A stretch of 64,000 nucleotides of DNA from Paraburkholderia fungorum (lineage in GTDB: Bacteria > Pseudomonadota > Gammaproteobacteria > Burkholderiales > Burkholderiaceae): NCBI RefSeq assembly GCF_900099835.1, contig NZ_FNKP01000001.1, positions 2,604,001-2,668,000 of the forward strand, read 5' to 3'. The notes below the pieces were generated by a model. It searched no databases, had not been told where the DNA came from, and saw only the letters and a program-made list of their open reading frames with translations. Both the position numbers and the translations under genes were made by a program. Positions 56,213 to 64,000 of this stretch are shown here, one piece after another (position 1 is the stretch's first letter; each line of letters opens with the position of its first letter).

Positions 56213-58324
56213 ATGACTTCAAAAAATCGCCGTGATTTTCTGCGCTCAGCAGCGCATGCCGCCGGTTCCGCCACGGCATTGAGCATGTTGCCACTGGGCA
56301 TTCGCAACGCGCTGGCCATTCCCGCCAACAATAAGACCGGCACGATTCAGGACGTCGAACATATCGTCGTGCTGATGCAGGAAAACCGCTCGTTCGACCA
56401 TTACTTCGGCTCGCTCAAAGGCGTGCGCGGTTTTGGCGACACCCGCGCGATCAATCTGCCGAACGGCAAGCCCGTGTGGTATCAACCGCTTGCAGGGGAT
56501 CTGGGGGACGTATTGCCGTTTCGCCCTACTGCGCCGAATCTCGGCCTGCAATTCCTGCAAGATCTCGCGCACGACTGGGGCACGACTCACACCGCGTGGA
56601 ATGGCGGCCGCTACGATCAGTGGGTGCCCTCGAAGGGCACCACGACGATGGCCTACCTCACGCGCGACGACATTCCGTTTCACTACCAGCTCGCCGACGC
56701 GTTCACCATTTGCGACGCCTACCATTGTTCGCTGATGGGGCCGACCGACCCGAACCGCTACTACATGTGGAGCGGCTGGGTCGGTAACGACGGCGACGGC
56801 GGCGGTCCGGTGATCGACAATTCCGAACTCGGCTATGGGTGGTCCACGTACCCCGAAGTACTGCAAAACGCGGGCATTTCGTGGAAGATCTATCAGGACA
56901 TGGGCACCGGCCTCGATGCAAACGGCTCATGGGGCTGGACACAGAACGCGTACATCGGCAATTACGGCGACAACTCACTGCTCTATTTCAACCAGTACCG
57001 CAACGCGCAACCGGGCAACCCGCTCTACGACAACGCGCGCACGGGCACCAACGCGGCGAATGGCGACGGCTACTTCGACATACTCAAGCGCGACGTGCAG
57101 AACAACACACTGCCGCAAGTCTCGTGGATCGTCGCCCCCGAAGCGTATTCCGAGCATCCGAACTGGCCGACCAATTACGGCGCGTGGTACATCGACCAAG
57201 TGTTGCAGATTCTCACGTCGAATCCCGACGTGTGGAGCAAAACCGTACTGCTGATCAACTACGACGAAAACGACGGCTTCTTCGATCACATGCCGCCGCC
57301 GTTCGCCCCGTCGTCGAGCGCCAACGGTTTGTCTACCGTCGACATCAGCAACGAAATCTTTCCGGGCAACTCAACCACACCAGCGGCTCCATATGGGCTC
57401 GGACCACGCGTGCCGATGATCGTGGTGTCGCCGTGGTCGAAAGGCGGCTACGTATGCTCTGAATTGTTCGACCATACGTCGGTGATCCGCTTCATCGAAA
57501 AACGCTTCGGCCACCAGCACAACCTCGGCGAGTCGAACATTACGCCGTGGCGTCGCGCGGTATGCGGCGATCTGATGTCGGCGTTCAACTTCAGCAACCC
57601 GAACAGCTCCGTGCCGGCGCTGCCGAGCACGAGCGGCTACGTCCCTCCCGACCAGAATCGCCACGCCGATTACATTCCGCTGCCGCCTGCTGTCCAGGCG
57701 GTGCCAAAGCAGGAACCGGGCATCCGCCCCGCTCGCGCTCTGCCGTATGAACTATTCGTGCGTGTGCAAGGCGAAGCGTCGAGCGGCAAGCTCTCGATGC
57801 GCTTCGTCAACACGGGGCGCGCCGGTGCGGTGTTTCTGGTCTACGCCGCGCAGAGCGCCGACGCGCCGCGCACCTATACGGTCGAACCGGGCAAGCGTTT
57901 GCAGGATCAGTTTCCGCTCAATGCGGATGGCAGCTACGACTACACCGTGTACGGCCCGAATGGATTCCTGCGGCGCTTTGCGGGCAAGGTGGTCGCGCAT
58001 AACTGGTGGGGCGGATCGGAAACGGCGCGTCCTGAAATCGCCGAGGGTTACGACGTATCGAACGGCAATCTGCAATTGCGTCTGGAAAACGTCGGCAGTG
58101 CGCGTTGCCAGTTCACGATTGTGAATGCATACGACGCGAACAATGTGATCAAGCATTCGGTACGCGGCGGCGATACCGAGCCGCTTTATCTGGATCTGCG
58201 TAATGCTCATGGCTGGTACGACCTGGCCATTACGGTCGATACGGACTCGTCATTCGCACGACGCCTTGCGGGACACGTCGAAACTGGCAAGAGCAGCATG
58301 AGCGATCCTGCGTTGGGTAGCTGA
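56213..58324 (+). CDS. Phosphocholine-specific phospholipase C (Tat-exported)
   Basis: A 703-residue secreted enzyme of the PlcH/PlcN/AcpA family. The twin-arginine signal NRRDFLRSAAHAAGSATAL starts at residue 5. Catalytic blocks are VLMQENRSFDHYFGSLKGVRGF, AFTICDAYHCSLMGPTDPNRYYMWSG and NYDENDGFFDHMPPP. Two C-terminal DUF756-type beta domains (about 500-690) follow, typical of PlcN. It hydrolyses phosphatidylcholine, giving phosphocholine, and is often phosphate-regulated. The specificity call is from family resemblance. Confidence 0.94.
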   Translation: MTSKNRRDFLRSAAHAAGSATALSMLPLGIRNALAIPANNKTGTIQDVEHIVVLMQENRSFDHYFGSLKGVRGFGDTRAINLPNGKPVWYQPLAGDLGDVLPFRPTAPNLGLQFLQDLAHDWGTTHTAWNGGRYDQWVPSKGTTTMAYLTRDDIPFHYQLADAFTICDAYHCSLMGPTDPNRYYMWSGWVGNDGDGGGPVIDNSELGYGWSTYPEVLQNAGISWKIYQDMGTGLDANGSWGWTQNAYIGNYGDNSLLYFNQYRNAQPGNPLYDNARTGTNAANGDGYFDILKRDVQNNTLPQVSWIVAPEAYSEHPNWPTNYGAWYIDQVLQILTSNPDVWSKTVLLINYDENDGFFDHMPPPFAPSSSANGLSTVDISNEIFPGNSTTPAAPYGLGPRVPMIVVSPWSKGGYVCSELFDHTSVIRFIEKRFGHQHNLGESNITPWRRAVCGDLMSAFNFSNPNSSVPALPSTSGYVPPDQNRHADYIPLPPAVQAVPKQEPGIRPARALPYELFVRVQGEASSGKLSMRFVNTGRAGAVFLVYAAQSADAPRTYTVEPGKRLQDQFPLNADGSYDYTVYGPNGFLRRFAGKVVAHNWWGGSETARPEIAEGYDVSNGNLQLRLENVGSARCQFTIVNAYDANNVIKHSVRGGDTEPLYLDLRNAHGWYDLAITVDTDSSFARRLAGHVETGKSSMSDPALGS

Positions 58325-58358
58325 GTTTTTGCCGGGCATATGCGTATGTAAGAGTAGA

Positions 58359-58394
58359 ACGGCCGCTGCTTTTTTTCGCAGCGGCCGTTTTTTT
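58359..58394 (+). terminator. Rho-independent terminator after the phospholipase C gene
   Basis: An 11-pair perfect stem ACGGCCGCTGC / GCAGCGGCCGT with loop of eight, followed by seven T. On the minus strand it could also slow the end of the nit-cluster transcript, but no T run is present there. Confidence 0.9.
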
Positions 58395-58421
58395 ATGTCG
58401 CGAGCGCAAGCCTCCGCGATT

Positions 58422-59711
58422 TCATGCGGCGACTGCCGCTGTCAATGAAGCACGCTCTTTCGCTTTCTCACGAATTGCGCGCACGATGAACTCCGCGTCG
58501 CGCGCGACGCCGGAGAAGCGTCCTGAACCCCACGTATGCAGCCACGGCAAGCCGACAAAATACAGGCCGTCGATTGGCGTGATGCCTCGCGTATGCGCGG
58601 GATAACCGCGACCGTTGAACACAGGCGCATCGAGCCAGCTAAAGTCCGGCGTGAAACCGATACACCAGATAATCGCTGCGATACCGCTCGTTTCGACATC
58701 GAGCGTGGTGCGCTCCTGCTCGGGCCGCCAGACAGGTTCATAGGGCTCGCCTGCCGGGGCATCGATAGCGTGCTTCTCGATGAAGCCGTCGATGCTCGCG
58801 TTAATCCGGTTATACGTGTCGTCCGCAGAATCTAGATTCGACGCGAGTGTGGGCGAGAAATGAAACTGTCCGTCTTGCAGATCATCGAGTCGGCCATAGA
58901 GTTCCATGCCTTCGGCTGCGAACTTTCGCAAGTCGATATCGCGTCCGCCGTCACGGCCGGTCACATAGTGATTGGTGTTGTCGCGCACGCCCTCACGCAG
59001 CGGATGCTTCTCGACCGGCATGTCGTAATACTGCATGTCCGCGAGCCAGTCGACCACGTCGCGGCCCCGATAGAAGCGCGCGCAACGCGGCGCTTCGCCC
59101 ACGGCGAGCACGACTTTGCGTCCTGCCAGATGCAAGTCTTCGGCGATCTGCGCGCCGGATTGACCGGTGCCGACCACCATCACCGCGCCTTCAGGCAAAG
59201 ACTGCGGATTGCGATACGCAGACGATTGCAACTGCCCGATATGTGCAGGAAGGCGCTCGGCAAAACGCGGCACGATTGGCGTGTGATATCCGCCCGACGC
59301 CACGACGACCTGATCCGCGGTGAAATCGCCGCGCGATGTTGAAATCGTATAAACACCGTCTTCGCGCTGCTTTACGCGGCGCACTTCCGTTCGCTCGAGT
59401 ACAGGTGCTTCGACGTGTGCAATAAAGCCGTCGAGATATTGAATGATCTCGTCCTTCTTCATGAACCCATGCGGATCATCGCCCTGATACGGATAACCCG
59501 GCAACGCGCATTGCCAGTTCGGCGTGACCAGACAGAACGCGTCCCAGCGTTGCTCTCGCCATGTGTGCGTCACCGTGTTCTTTTCGACGACCAGATGGTC
59601 GATGCCGGATTGCTTCAGGTGATAGCTGACCGACAAACCCGCCTGCCCGCCGCCGACAACGAGCACGCTGTAATGCCCTTCGGCGCGCGCGTGATGTGCT
59701 GGATTCGACAT
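58422..59711 (-). CDS. MSMEG_0569-family FAD-dependent oxidoreductase (nit cluster)
   Basis: A 429-residue flavin-containing monooxygenase-like protein. FAD binding is VLVVGGGQAGLSVSYHL (about 16-32) and NADPH binding MVVGTGQSGAQIAEDL (about 178-193); WDAFCLVTPNWQCALPGYPY is the family's signature region. It is the last gene of the nit cluster here. By analogy with NitH-type proteins of the Nit1C cluster it may oxygenate or oxidise the pathway product; this is inference. Confidence 0.9.
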   Translation of the reverse strand: MSNPAHHARAEGHYSVLVVGGGQAGLSVSYHLKQSGIDHLVVEKNTVTHTWREQRWDAFCLVTPNWQCALPGYPYQGDDPHGFMKKDEIIQYLDGFIAHVEAPVLERTEVRRVKQREDGVYTISTSRGDFTADQVVVASGGYHTPIVPRFAERLPAHIGQLQSSAYRNPQSLPEGAVMVVGTGQSGAQIAEDLHLAGRKVVLAVGEAPRCARFYRGRDVVDWLADMQYYDMPVEKHPLREGVRDNTNHYVTGRDGGRDIDLRKFAAEGMELYGRLDDLQDGQFHFSPTLASNLDSADDTYNRINASIDGFIEKHAIDAPAGEPYEPVWRPEQERTTLDVETSGIAAIIWCIGFTPDFSWLDAPVFNGRGYPAHTRGITPIDGLYFVGLPWLHTWGSGRFSGVARDAEFIVRAIREKAKERASLTAAVAA

Positions 59712-59737
59712 GATGCGTCCTCTGAGAAAATGTCCGC

Positions 59738-60022
59738 CTAGCTGAACTCGATAACCTTGACCGTCGCGTCCGGTTGATCGCGAAAACGCTCAGCGTCGCG
59801 CTCGATTTGCGCTAGCTGATCCATCGCCGCCGAACAGGCGAAGCCGTACTTTTCGCGCACTCGATCCGAGGCGATATTCAGCGCCTGTCGCGAACGTGTG
59901 ACGAAATCGTCTAGTGGATAGGCCTCACCGGGTTTAAAAAAATCGCCGATCACGAGCGAAGGCGAATAACAGTTTGCTTCGTCGCCGTCGGGCCATTGAA
60001 TCCGAAAGTGCATGACAGGCAT
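59738..60022 (-). CDS. MSMEG_0570-family nitrogen-starvation protein
   Basis: A 94-residue protein beginning MPVMHFRIQWPDGDEANCYSPSL-type residues, with SLVIGDFFKPGEAYPLDDFVTRSRQAL and DRVREKYGFACS, the expected course for this small family. Function is unknown; members occur only in nit clusters. It starts 15 bases after the glycosyltransferase gene ends and precedes the FAD oxidoreductase by 26 bases. Confidence 0.88.
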   Translation of the reverse strand: MPVMHFRIQWPDGDEANCYSPSLVIGDFFKPGEAYPLDDFVTRSRQALNIASDRVREKYGFACSAAMDQLAQIERDAERFRDQPDATVKVIEFS

Positions 60023-60036
60023 TGCAACTCCTCAAA

Positions 60037-61218
60037 TCAGTTGATGGGTAGCTCGTACGTCGCGAGAAAGTGGTGGTAGGCGTCGACGTGACGCTGCGCA
60101 CTCGCGCGCCAATTGAAGCGCGCGAGTAATGCCGGGACGGCGTGATCGAAATCGATCGTCGCAGTGTCGAGCGCATGGAGCAATGCAGACGCGATTGAAT
60201 CGATATCGGTGGGATCGGCCCAGCAGCATGTCGCGTCGTCGAGGTACTCGGTGAATGGGGCAATTGCCGAGGCCACTACCGGTGTTCCGCTCGCTAACGC
60301 CTCCAGTACCACCAGGCCGAAGCCTTCTCGCAGCGACACCATCGACAGCACATCCGCGATTCGAAATAGCGCCGGCATGGCGGCGTCTTCTAGCGGGCCG
60401 GTTATCACCACGCCTTTTAGCGGACCGGTAGAGAGGCCCAATTCCTCTACTCGCCGGAGTACGCCGCGAGTGTAGGCGTCGTGGTCTAGCAGACTCGCAC
60501 CGCCAGCGATAACGAGTTGCGCCTCCGGCCGAACGTTACGTATAGAAGCAAACGCTTCCAGCAGCGCCAATGTGTTCTTGCGCCCTTCGATACCGCCCAC
60601 GGAGAGAACAATCGGTCCATCTCCAATGCCGAAACGTTGTCTGATTTCAGAGTCGTAATCATCGGCACGAGAGGAAAAGCGTTGGATGTCTACCCCATTC
60701 GGAACGGTGATCGCATCGATTCCCCACGCCGCTTTCATCTCGCGAGTCCACGTATCGCTCACACACAGCACCTGATCGGCGTCCTGATACGCGCGCAATT
60801 GCCATGCAGCCAGACGCGGATTATCGAAATGGTCCAGATGATGCACAGTGCGCACGAAACCGCGGATCAGCCCTTGCGCCTTCAACTCCGCGAGCGCGTT
60901 GCCGCTTATGCTGTCCTGCGCATGCAACACGTCGAACGAAGCCGGATCCTGTTCGATCAACGCGCGATGAAACGCATCGATTCGCGCTTCCACCATCTCC
61001 ACAGTATTGGCTTGCGACAACGTAATCGGTGCATACACCACACGGCACGGCGGCAATCGGAACAGCGTCTCTCCCGGAGCGGCGGGCACGAACACCGTCA
61101 CGTCATGTCCGAGCGAAGTCAATGCGCTTGCCAATTCAAGCGTGTGCACCACCCCGCCACGTGGATTGACCGAATGCGTCAGCAATGCAATACGTAGCAA
61201 GCTATGCACCTCATTCAT
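60037..61218 (-). CDS. MSMEG_0565-family glycosyltransferase (nit cluster)
   Basis: A 393-residue GT-B, GT4-type transferase. The N-terminal PRGGVVHTLELASALTSLGHDVTVF and C-terminal nucleotide-sugar blocks LSVGGIEGRKNTLALLEAF, MVSLREGFGLVVLEALASGTPVVAS (E-x7-E motif) are clear. Its start overlaps the AIR-synthase-like stop by four bases (ATGA at 61218-61215). A longer upstream reading was rejected for that reason. A sugar may be added to the cluster's product. Confidence 0.9.
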   Translation of the reverse strand: MNEVHSLLRIALLTHSVNPRGGVVHTLELASALTSLGHDVTVFVPAAPGETLFRLPPCRVVYAPITLSQANTVEMVEARIDAFHRALIEQDPASFDVLHAQDSISGNALAELKAQGLIRGFVRTVHHLDHFDNPRLAAWQLRAYQDADQVLCVSDTWTREMKAAWGIDAITVPNGVDIQRFSSRADDYDSEIRQRFGIGDGPIVLSVGGIEGRKNTLALLEAFASIRNVRPEAQLVIAGGASLLDHDAYTRGVLRRVEELGLSTGPLKGVVITGPLEDAAMPALFRIADVLSMVSLREGFGLVVLEALASGTPVVASAIAPFTEYLDDATCCWADPTDIDSIASALLHALDTATIDFDHAVPALLARFNWRASAQRHVDAYHHFLATYELPIN

Positions 61219-62225
61219 CGCGCACCTTCCTTTGCAACGATGAACGGCTCGCGTTTGAAGTCCCACAACACGGTTGAGTCATTTTGCCGATGCAGCGATA
61301 CTTCGAGCGAATCATCGACGACACCGATTACCGCACATGCCAGCGCGCGAGAATCGAAAAGTGCCTGTACGGCCGCGACATTCTCCTGACGCACAGATAG
61401 CAAATAGCCGAAACTCGGAAACGCGGTCACCCAACGCGACAATGCAACATCGGTCGGCTTCGGGATACGCGTGAGATCAATCCGCGCGCCCACCTTCGAA
61501 CATTCGAGCAACATAAGCGCGGTGCCCAATGTGCCCGCCATACTGATATCTTTGGCGGCATCGCAGAGTCCGCTCTCCGCGAGTTGCGGCAGCAATTCCA
61601 GATCGGCGCGCAAACGTTCGGACGGCGCATCCACTGAAGCATTCCAGAATGGATAAGGTTCTTCGAAACGGCCACGCAGATCGACCGCCATCATCAGCGC
61701 ATCGCCCGGCTTTGCATTGAAACTCGATAGCAATGCTTTAGCGCGTCCGACAATCGACACCGCCAGTTGTGCCGCATCGCTGCGCGCATTCGTGTGACCG
61801 CCGACAATCGGCACGCCATACGCAATTGAAGCGGCCGCCATCCCTGCCAGCACCTGCTCCGCCGCGCCGATGTCGCGGCTCCATAGCGCGTCGACAACGG
61901 CCAGCGGCCTGCCGCCCATTGCATAGATATCGCTGACGTTGACCATCACGCTGCTGTAGCCCGCGAACCACGGCATTGCGCTGACAAAATCGCTGACCAT
62001 GCCTTCGATCGCGAACAGGAGATAACCGTCTCCATCGGCGAGCGCCGCGCAATCGTCGCCAAGCGCAACGGCTTGAGCCAGATCGCGCGCGCCGCCGGGC
62101 AAGCGACGCGCGAGCGAGCCGACCACACGGGCAATATCTGTCTTGTGCCGGAACCCGCGGCTTTCGCGCAAGCTGGCGACGAGATCGGCCACGCTCATGG
62201 TGTTCGCGCCACTCATGCCACTCAT
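61215..62225 (-). CDS. sll0787-family AIR-synthase-like protein (nit cluster)
   Basis: A 336-residue PurM/ThiL-type ATP-binding fold: LGDDCAALADGDGYLLFAIEGMV, then MVNVSDIYAMGGRPLAVVDALW, IVGGHTNARSDAAQLAVSIVG and DISMAGTLGTALML. Such proteins use ATP to activate an amide or carboxyl oxygen. The ATG at 62225 overlaps the previous stop (ATGA), deciding against longer readings. In Synechocystis the sll0783-0787 group is needed for polymer storage under nitrogen starvation. Confidence 0.9.
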   Translation of the reverse strand: MSGMSGANTMSVADLVASLRESRGFRHKTDIARVVGSLARRLPGGARDLAQAVALGDDCAALADGDGYLLFAIEGMVSDFVSAMPWFAGYSSVMVNVSDIYAMGGRPLAVVDALWSRDIGAAEQVLAGMAAASIAYGVPIVGGHTNARSDAAQLAVSIVGRAKALLSSFNAKPGDALMMAVDLRGRFEEPYPFWNASVDAPSERLRADLELLPQLAESGLCDAAKDISMAGTLGTALMLLECSKVGARIDLTRIPKPTDVALSRWVTAFPSFGYLLSVRQENVAAVQALFDSRALACAVIGVVDDSLEVSLHRQNDSTVLWDFKREPFIVAKEGAR

Positions 62226-62839
62226 GCCGCCCTCCGCAGCGAAGAACGAGCCGACTGCTGCGTCAGCGTGACGAAACCGCCGTGCGGTGTAACGCACGGC
62301 GGGTACGCATCCATCTGCGCCTGCATCAGATGATGCGGCCTGCCCAGCAGCATCTCTTCGGCCAGCACGTCCCAGTGCATCGCCTGAAATAGCGGCACAT
62401 TCTGACTCTGCACGTGAGCGAGAAACGTCTCGCAACCGAGCGCATTTGCACTGCTCACAGCGAGGCGAATCAGCGTCGCGCCGATCTTTCCATAGCGGCG
62501 AAACGCTGCGTGAACAGCGAGCCGCGAACCAAACCATACATTGCCGTGATCGCGGTGAATCCGCACCGTGCCGACCACCTGTTCAGGCATACCCGCCACG
62601 CAACTGACCGCGACCAGTTGCTGCGCGTGTCGATCGATATCATCCCGGTCGTCGCCGACAAAGATACCCTGCTCGATGCAGAACACCGCACGCCGCAAAC
62701 GGAACGCTTCTTCTGCTTCCCAATCCAGCGTGGTCCATTTGATGCGGAATTCACTCGGCGAAAAGGGAGCGAAAAGAGCATGAGCCCCTAAATCCATTTC
62801 GCCTTCGAGCGCTTCGCCTGCAATCGCCTCACCGAACAT
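62222..62839 (-). CDS. MSMEG_0567/sll0786-family GNAT acetyltransferase (nit cluster)
   Basis: A 205-residue GNAT-fold protein. RLRRAVFCIEQGIFVGDDRDDIDRHAQQLVAVS leads into VVGTVRIHRDHGNVWFGSRLAVHAAFRRYGKIGATLIRLAV, the acetyl-CoA-binding strand and helix, and FLAHVQSQNVPLFQAMHW. The ATG at 62839 is two bases after the radical SAM stop. A longer upstream frame begins inside that gene. It probably acylates an amine in the pathway. Confidence 0.9.
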   Translation of the reverse strand: MFGEAIAGEALEGEMDLGAHALFAPFSPSEFRIKWTTLDWEAEEAFRLRRAVFCIEQGIFVGDDRDDIDRHAQQLVAVSCVAGMPEQVVGTVRIHRDHGNVWFGSRLAVHAAFRRYGKIGATLIRLAVSSANALGCETFLAHVQSQNVPLFQAMHWDVLAEEMLLGRPHHLMQAQMDAYPPCVTPHGGFVTLTQQSARSSLRRAA

Positions 62840-62841
62840 GA

Positions 62842-63954
62842 TCACTCCTCGTACGACGACAACGACGAACACGCACCACATTTTCCGCAACCGGCCTTGA
62901 TGTCGGCCGAGCGCATCGCAGCGGCGTTGAGCATTGCGCCAAGCGGTTGCAGCACCGACTTCATGAATTCAGGTGTGGGAGCCGGATGATCTTCGAGTGG
63001 CGTGCCGCTGATCGGCACGAACGGCACGACGAACGGATAGACGCCGAGATCGATCAACTCGCGCGACATCGCGAGAATCGCCTCGACGCTGTCACCCAGG
63101 CCCGCGAGAATGTACGTACTGACCTGTCCGCGTCCAAACACTGCCACTGCTGCCTTGAACGCCTCCATGTAACGCGAAAGCGGCACACTCGCTTTGCCCG
63201 GCATGATGCGTTCGCGCAAAGCCGGCGTCACTACTTCCAGATGCATGCCGAGCGTGTCGATACCGCTTGCTTTCATTCGCGCAAACCAGCGGTCGTCGTC
63301 GGGCGGCTCGCATTGCGCCTGTATCGGCAGATCGACAGCAGCCTTGATCGCGAATGCGCTCTCGCACAGAATCTGCGCGCCACGATCGGGGGTAGGCGGC
63401 GTGCCGGTAGTCAGCACCATATGCTTGACGCCATCGAGCAACACGGCCGCACGCGCAACTTCGGCCAGTTGCTCCGGCGTCTTGCGCGCAATCGTTCGAC
63501 CTGCAGCGAGCGACTGACCAATCGCGCAGAACTTGCAACTCTTGCGACGGCTCTCGTAGCGAATACAGGTTTGCAATACCGTCGTGGCTAAAACATCCGC
63601 ACTATGCAGAGCGGCGATATGCGAATACGGCACGCCATCCAGTGTCTGCAAGCTGGAAAAACGCGGCGCTTTCGGAAAGCTGATATTCGCAATCGGAATC
63701 GACCCGCGCAGCAATGCGCTCGAACCGGTCGCGTCCGGCGTCTGCGCGACAAACGGCGAGTGCCATGCCGTACTGGTATGCACGGGCACCATGATCGTTA
63801 CGCCGTCCACCGTCACCGCCTTATGATCCGATGGACCCGCACCGCCGCGCCGGCTCGCCGCGCCCGCATCCGGTGACACGAGCCGCAAGCCTGCCGACTG
63901 CAATTCGGTCATCAATTGACGGCTTTCAGCCGACAAAGTCTCGCTGGAGTTCAT
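62842..63954 (-). CDS. MSMEG_0568-family radical SAM protein (nit cluster)
   Basis: A 370-residue radical SAM enzyme. The cluster cysteines look to be Cys130, Cys140 and Cys143 (TCIRYESRRKSCKFCAIG), a CX9CX2C spacing instead of the usual CX3CX2C. The barrel continues with VLTTGTPPTPDRG (GTP motif) and YILAGLGDSVEAIL. The C-terminus has Cys356, Cys359 and Cys362 (CGKCGAC), a possible second cluster. It starts at 63954, overlapping the previous gene's predicted stop by ATGA. The reaction is unknown. Confidence 0.92.
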   Translation of the reverse strand: MNSSETLSAESRQLMTELQSAGLRLVSPDAGAASRRGGAGPSDHKAVTVDGVTIMVPVHTSTAWHSPFVAQTPDATGSSALLRGSIPIANISFPKAPRFSSLQTLDGVPYSHIAALHSADVLATTVLQTCIRYESRRKSCKFCAIGQSLAAGRTIARKTPEQLAEVARAAVLLDGVKHMVLTTGTPPTPDRGAQILCESAFAIKAAVDLPIQAQCEPPDDDRWFARMKASGIDTLGMHLEVVTPALRERIMPGKASVPLSRYMEAFKAAVAVFGRGQVSTYILAGLGDSVEAILAMSRELIDLGVYPFVVPFVPISGTPLEDHPAPTPEFMKSVLQPLGAMLNAAAMRSADIKAGCGKCGACSSLSSYEE

Positions 63955-64000
63955 CGCTCGCCCCTACGGTTGAATTGAAATCGGCGCTCTCTGCGTTCAT
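63951..64000 (-). CDS. C-terminal tail of the upstream nit-cluster gene (probably nitrilase), partial
   Basis: One minus-strand frame from the right edge stays open and ends in TGA at 63953-63951, overlapping the radical SAM ATG in the same ATGA fashion as the neighbours. The visible tail is RRERRFQFNRRGER. In known nit clusters a nitrilase precedes the radical SAM gene, so this is probably its end; 16 codons are too few to prove it. Confidence 0.4.
   Translation of the reverse strand, partial: ERRERRFQFNRRGER

Overview
The window looks like chromosomal DNA from a high-GC betaproteobacterium of the Burkholderia/Paraburkholderia type. It has strong GC bias at third codon positions. It carries families typical of that group: paired DUF2844/DUF3443 genes, a long LeuA, BamC, LctP-type lactate permease and MSMEG_0565-0570-type nit-cluster genes. 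I see no rRNA, phage, insertion sequence or CRISPR array, and one tRNA (Leu, TAA). This is a judgement from gene content only; no database was searched.

Layout. 1-6.6 kb: truncated BMP-family nucleoside-binding protein, SDR oxidoreductase, a MocR regulator with a small winged-helix gene, and a divergent FdhF/YdeP molybdopterin oxidoreductase. 6.1-7.5 kb: YgjP-like peptidase, a conserved hypothetical gene, tRNA-Leu. 7.7-13.7 kb: a LacI regulator followed by a tightly packed ABC importer and a GpdQ-like phosphodiesterase, probably for uptake and cleavage of an organophosphate. 13.7-20 kb: membrane protein, MFS exporter, and a two-component locus (two response regulators, ferritin-like protein, two DUF1328 proteins, divergent histidine kinase). 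20-33 kb: entericidin, DUF4397 lipoprotein, FadH, two DMT exporters, Rnk, riboswitch-controlled thiC, glycine-zipper and Tyr/Pro-rich lipoproteins, lactate permease. 33.4-35.5 kb: an apparent sigma54-dependent small RNA with no protein-coding gene behind it, then bamC. 35.9-45.2 kb: DUF2844 plus DUF3443 (which I read as a pepsin-like aspartic protease), an HMW1C-type N-glycosyltransferase, CadD, an exported methyltransferase, and leuA behind a leucine-codon leader ORF.

45.3-55.6 kb: an amino-acid-binding protein, then the reductive pyrimidine pathway (dihydropyrimidinase, NCS1 transporter, PreA, PreT, amidohydrolase) facing a RutR-like regulator across a perfect RutR-type operator. 55.8-58.3 kb: lipoprotein and a Tat-exported phospholipase C. 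58.4-64 kb: a nit (Nit1C-type) cluster running off the right edge: FAD oxidoreductase, MSMEG_0570-type protein, glycosyltransferase, AIR-synthase-like protein, GNAT and radical SAM protein with unusual cysteine spacing.

Most interesting items: the sigma54/IHF-driven small RNA at about 33.5-33.9 kb, the aspartic-protease reading of DUF3443, the leuA leader, the orphan N-glycosyltransferase, and the radical SAM/nit cluster.
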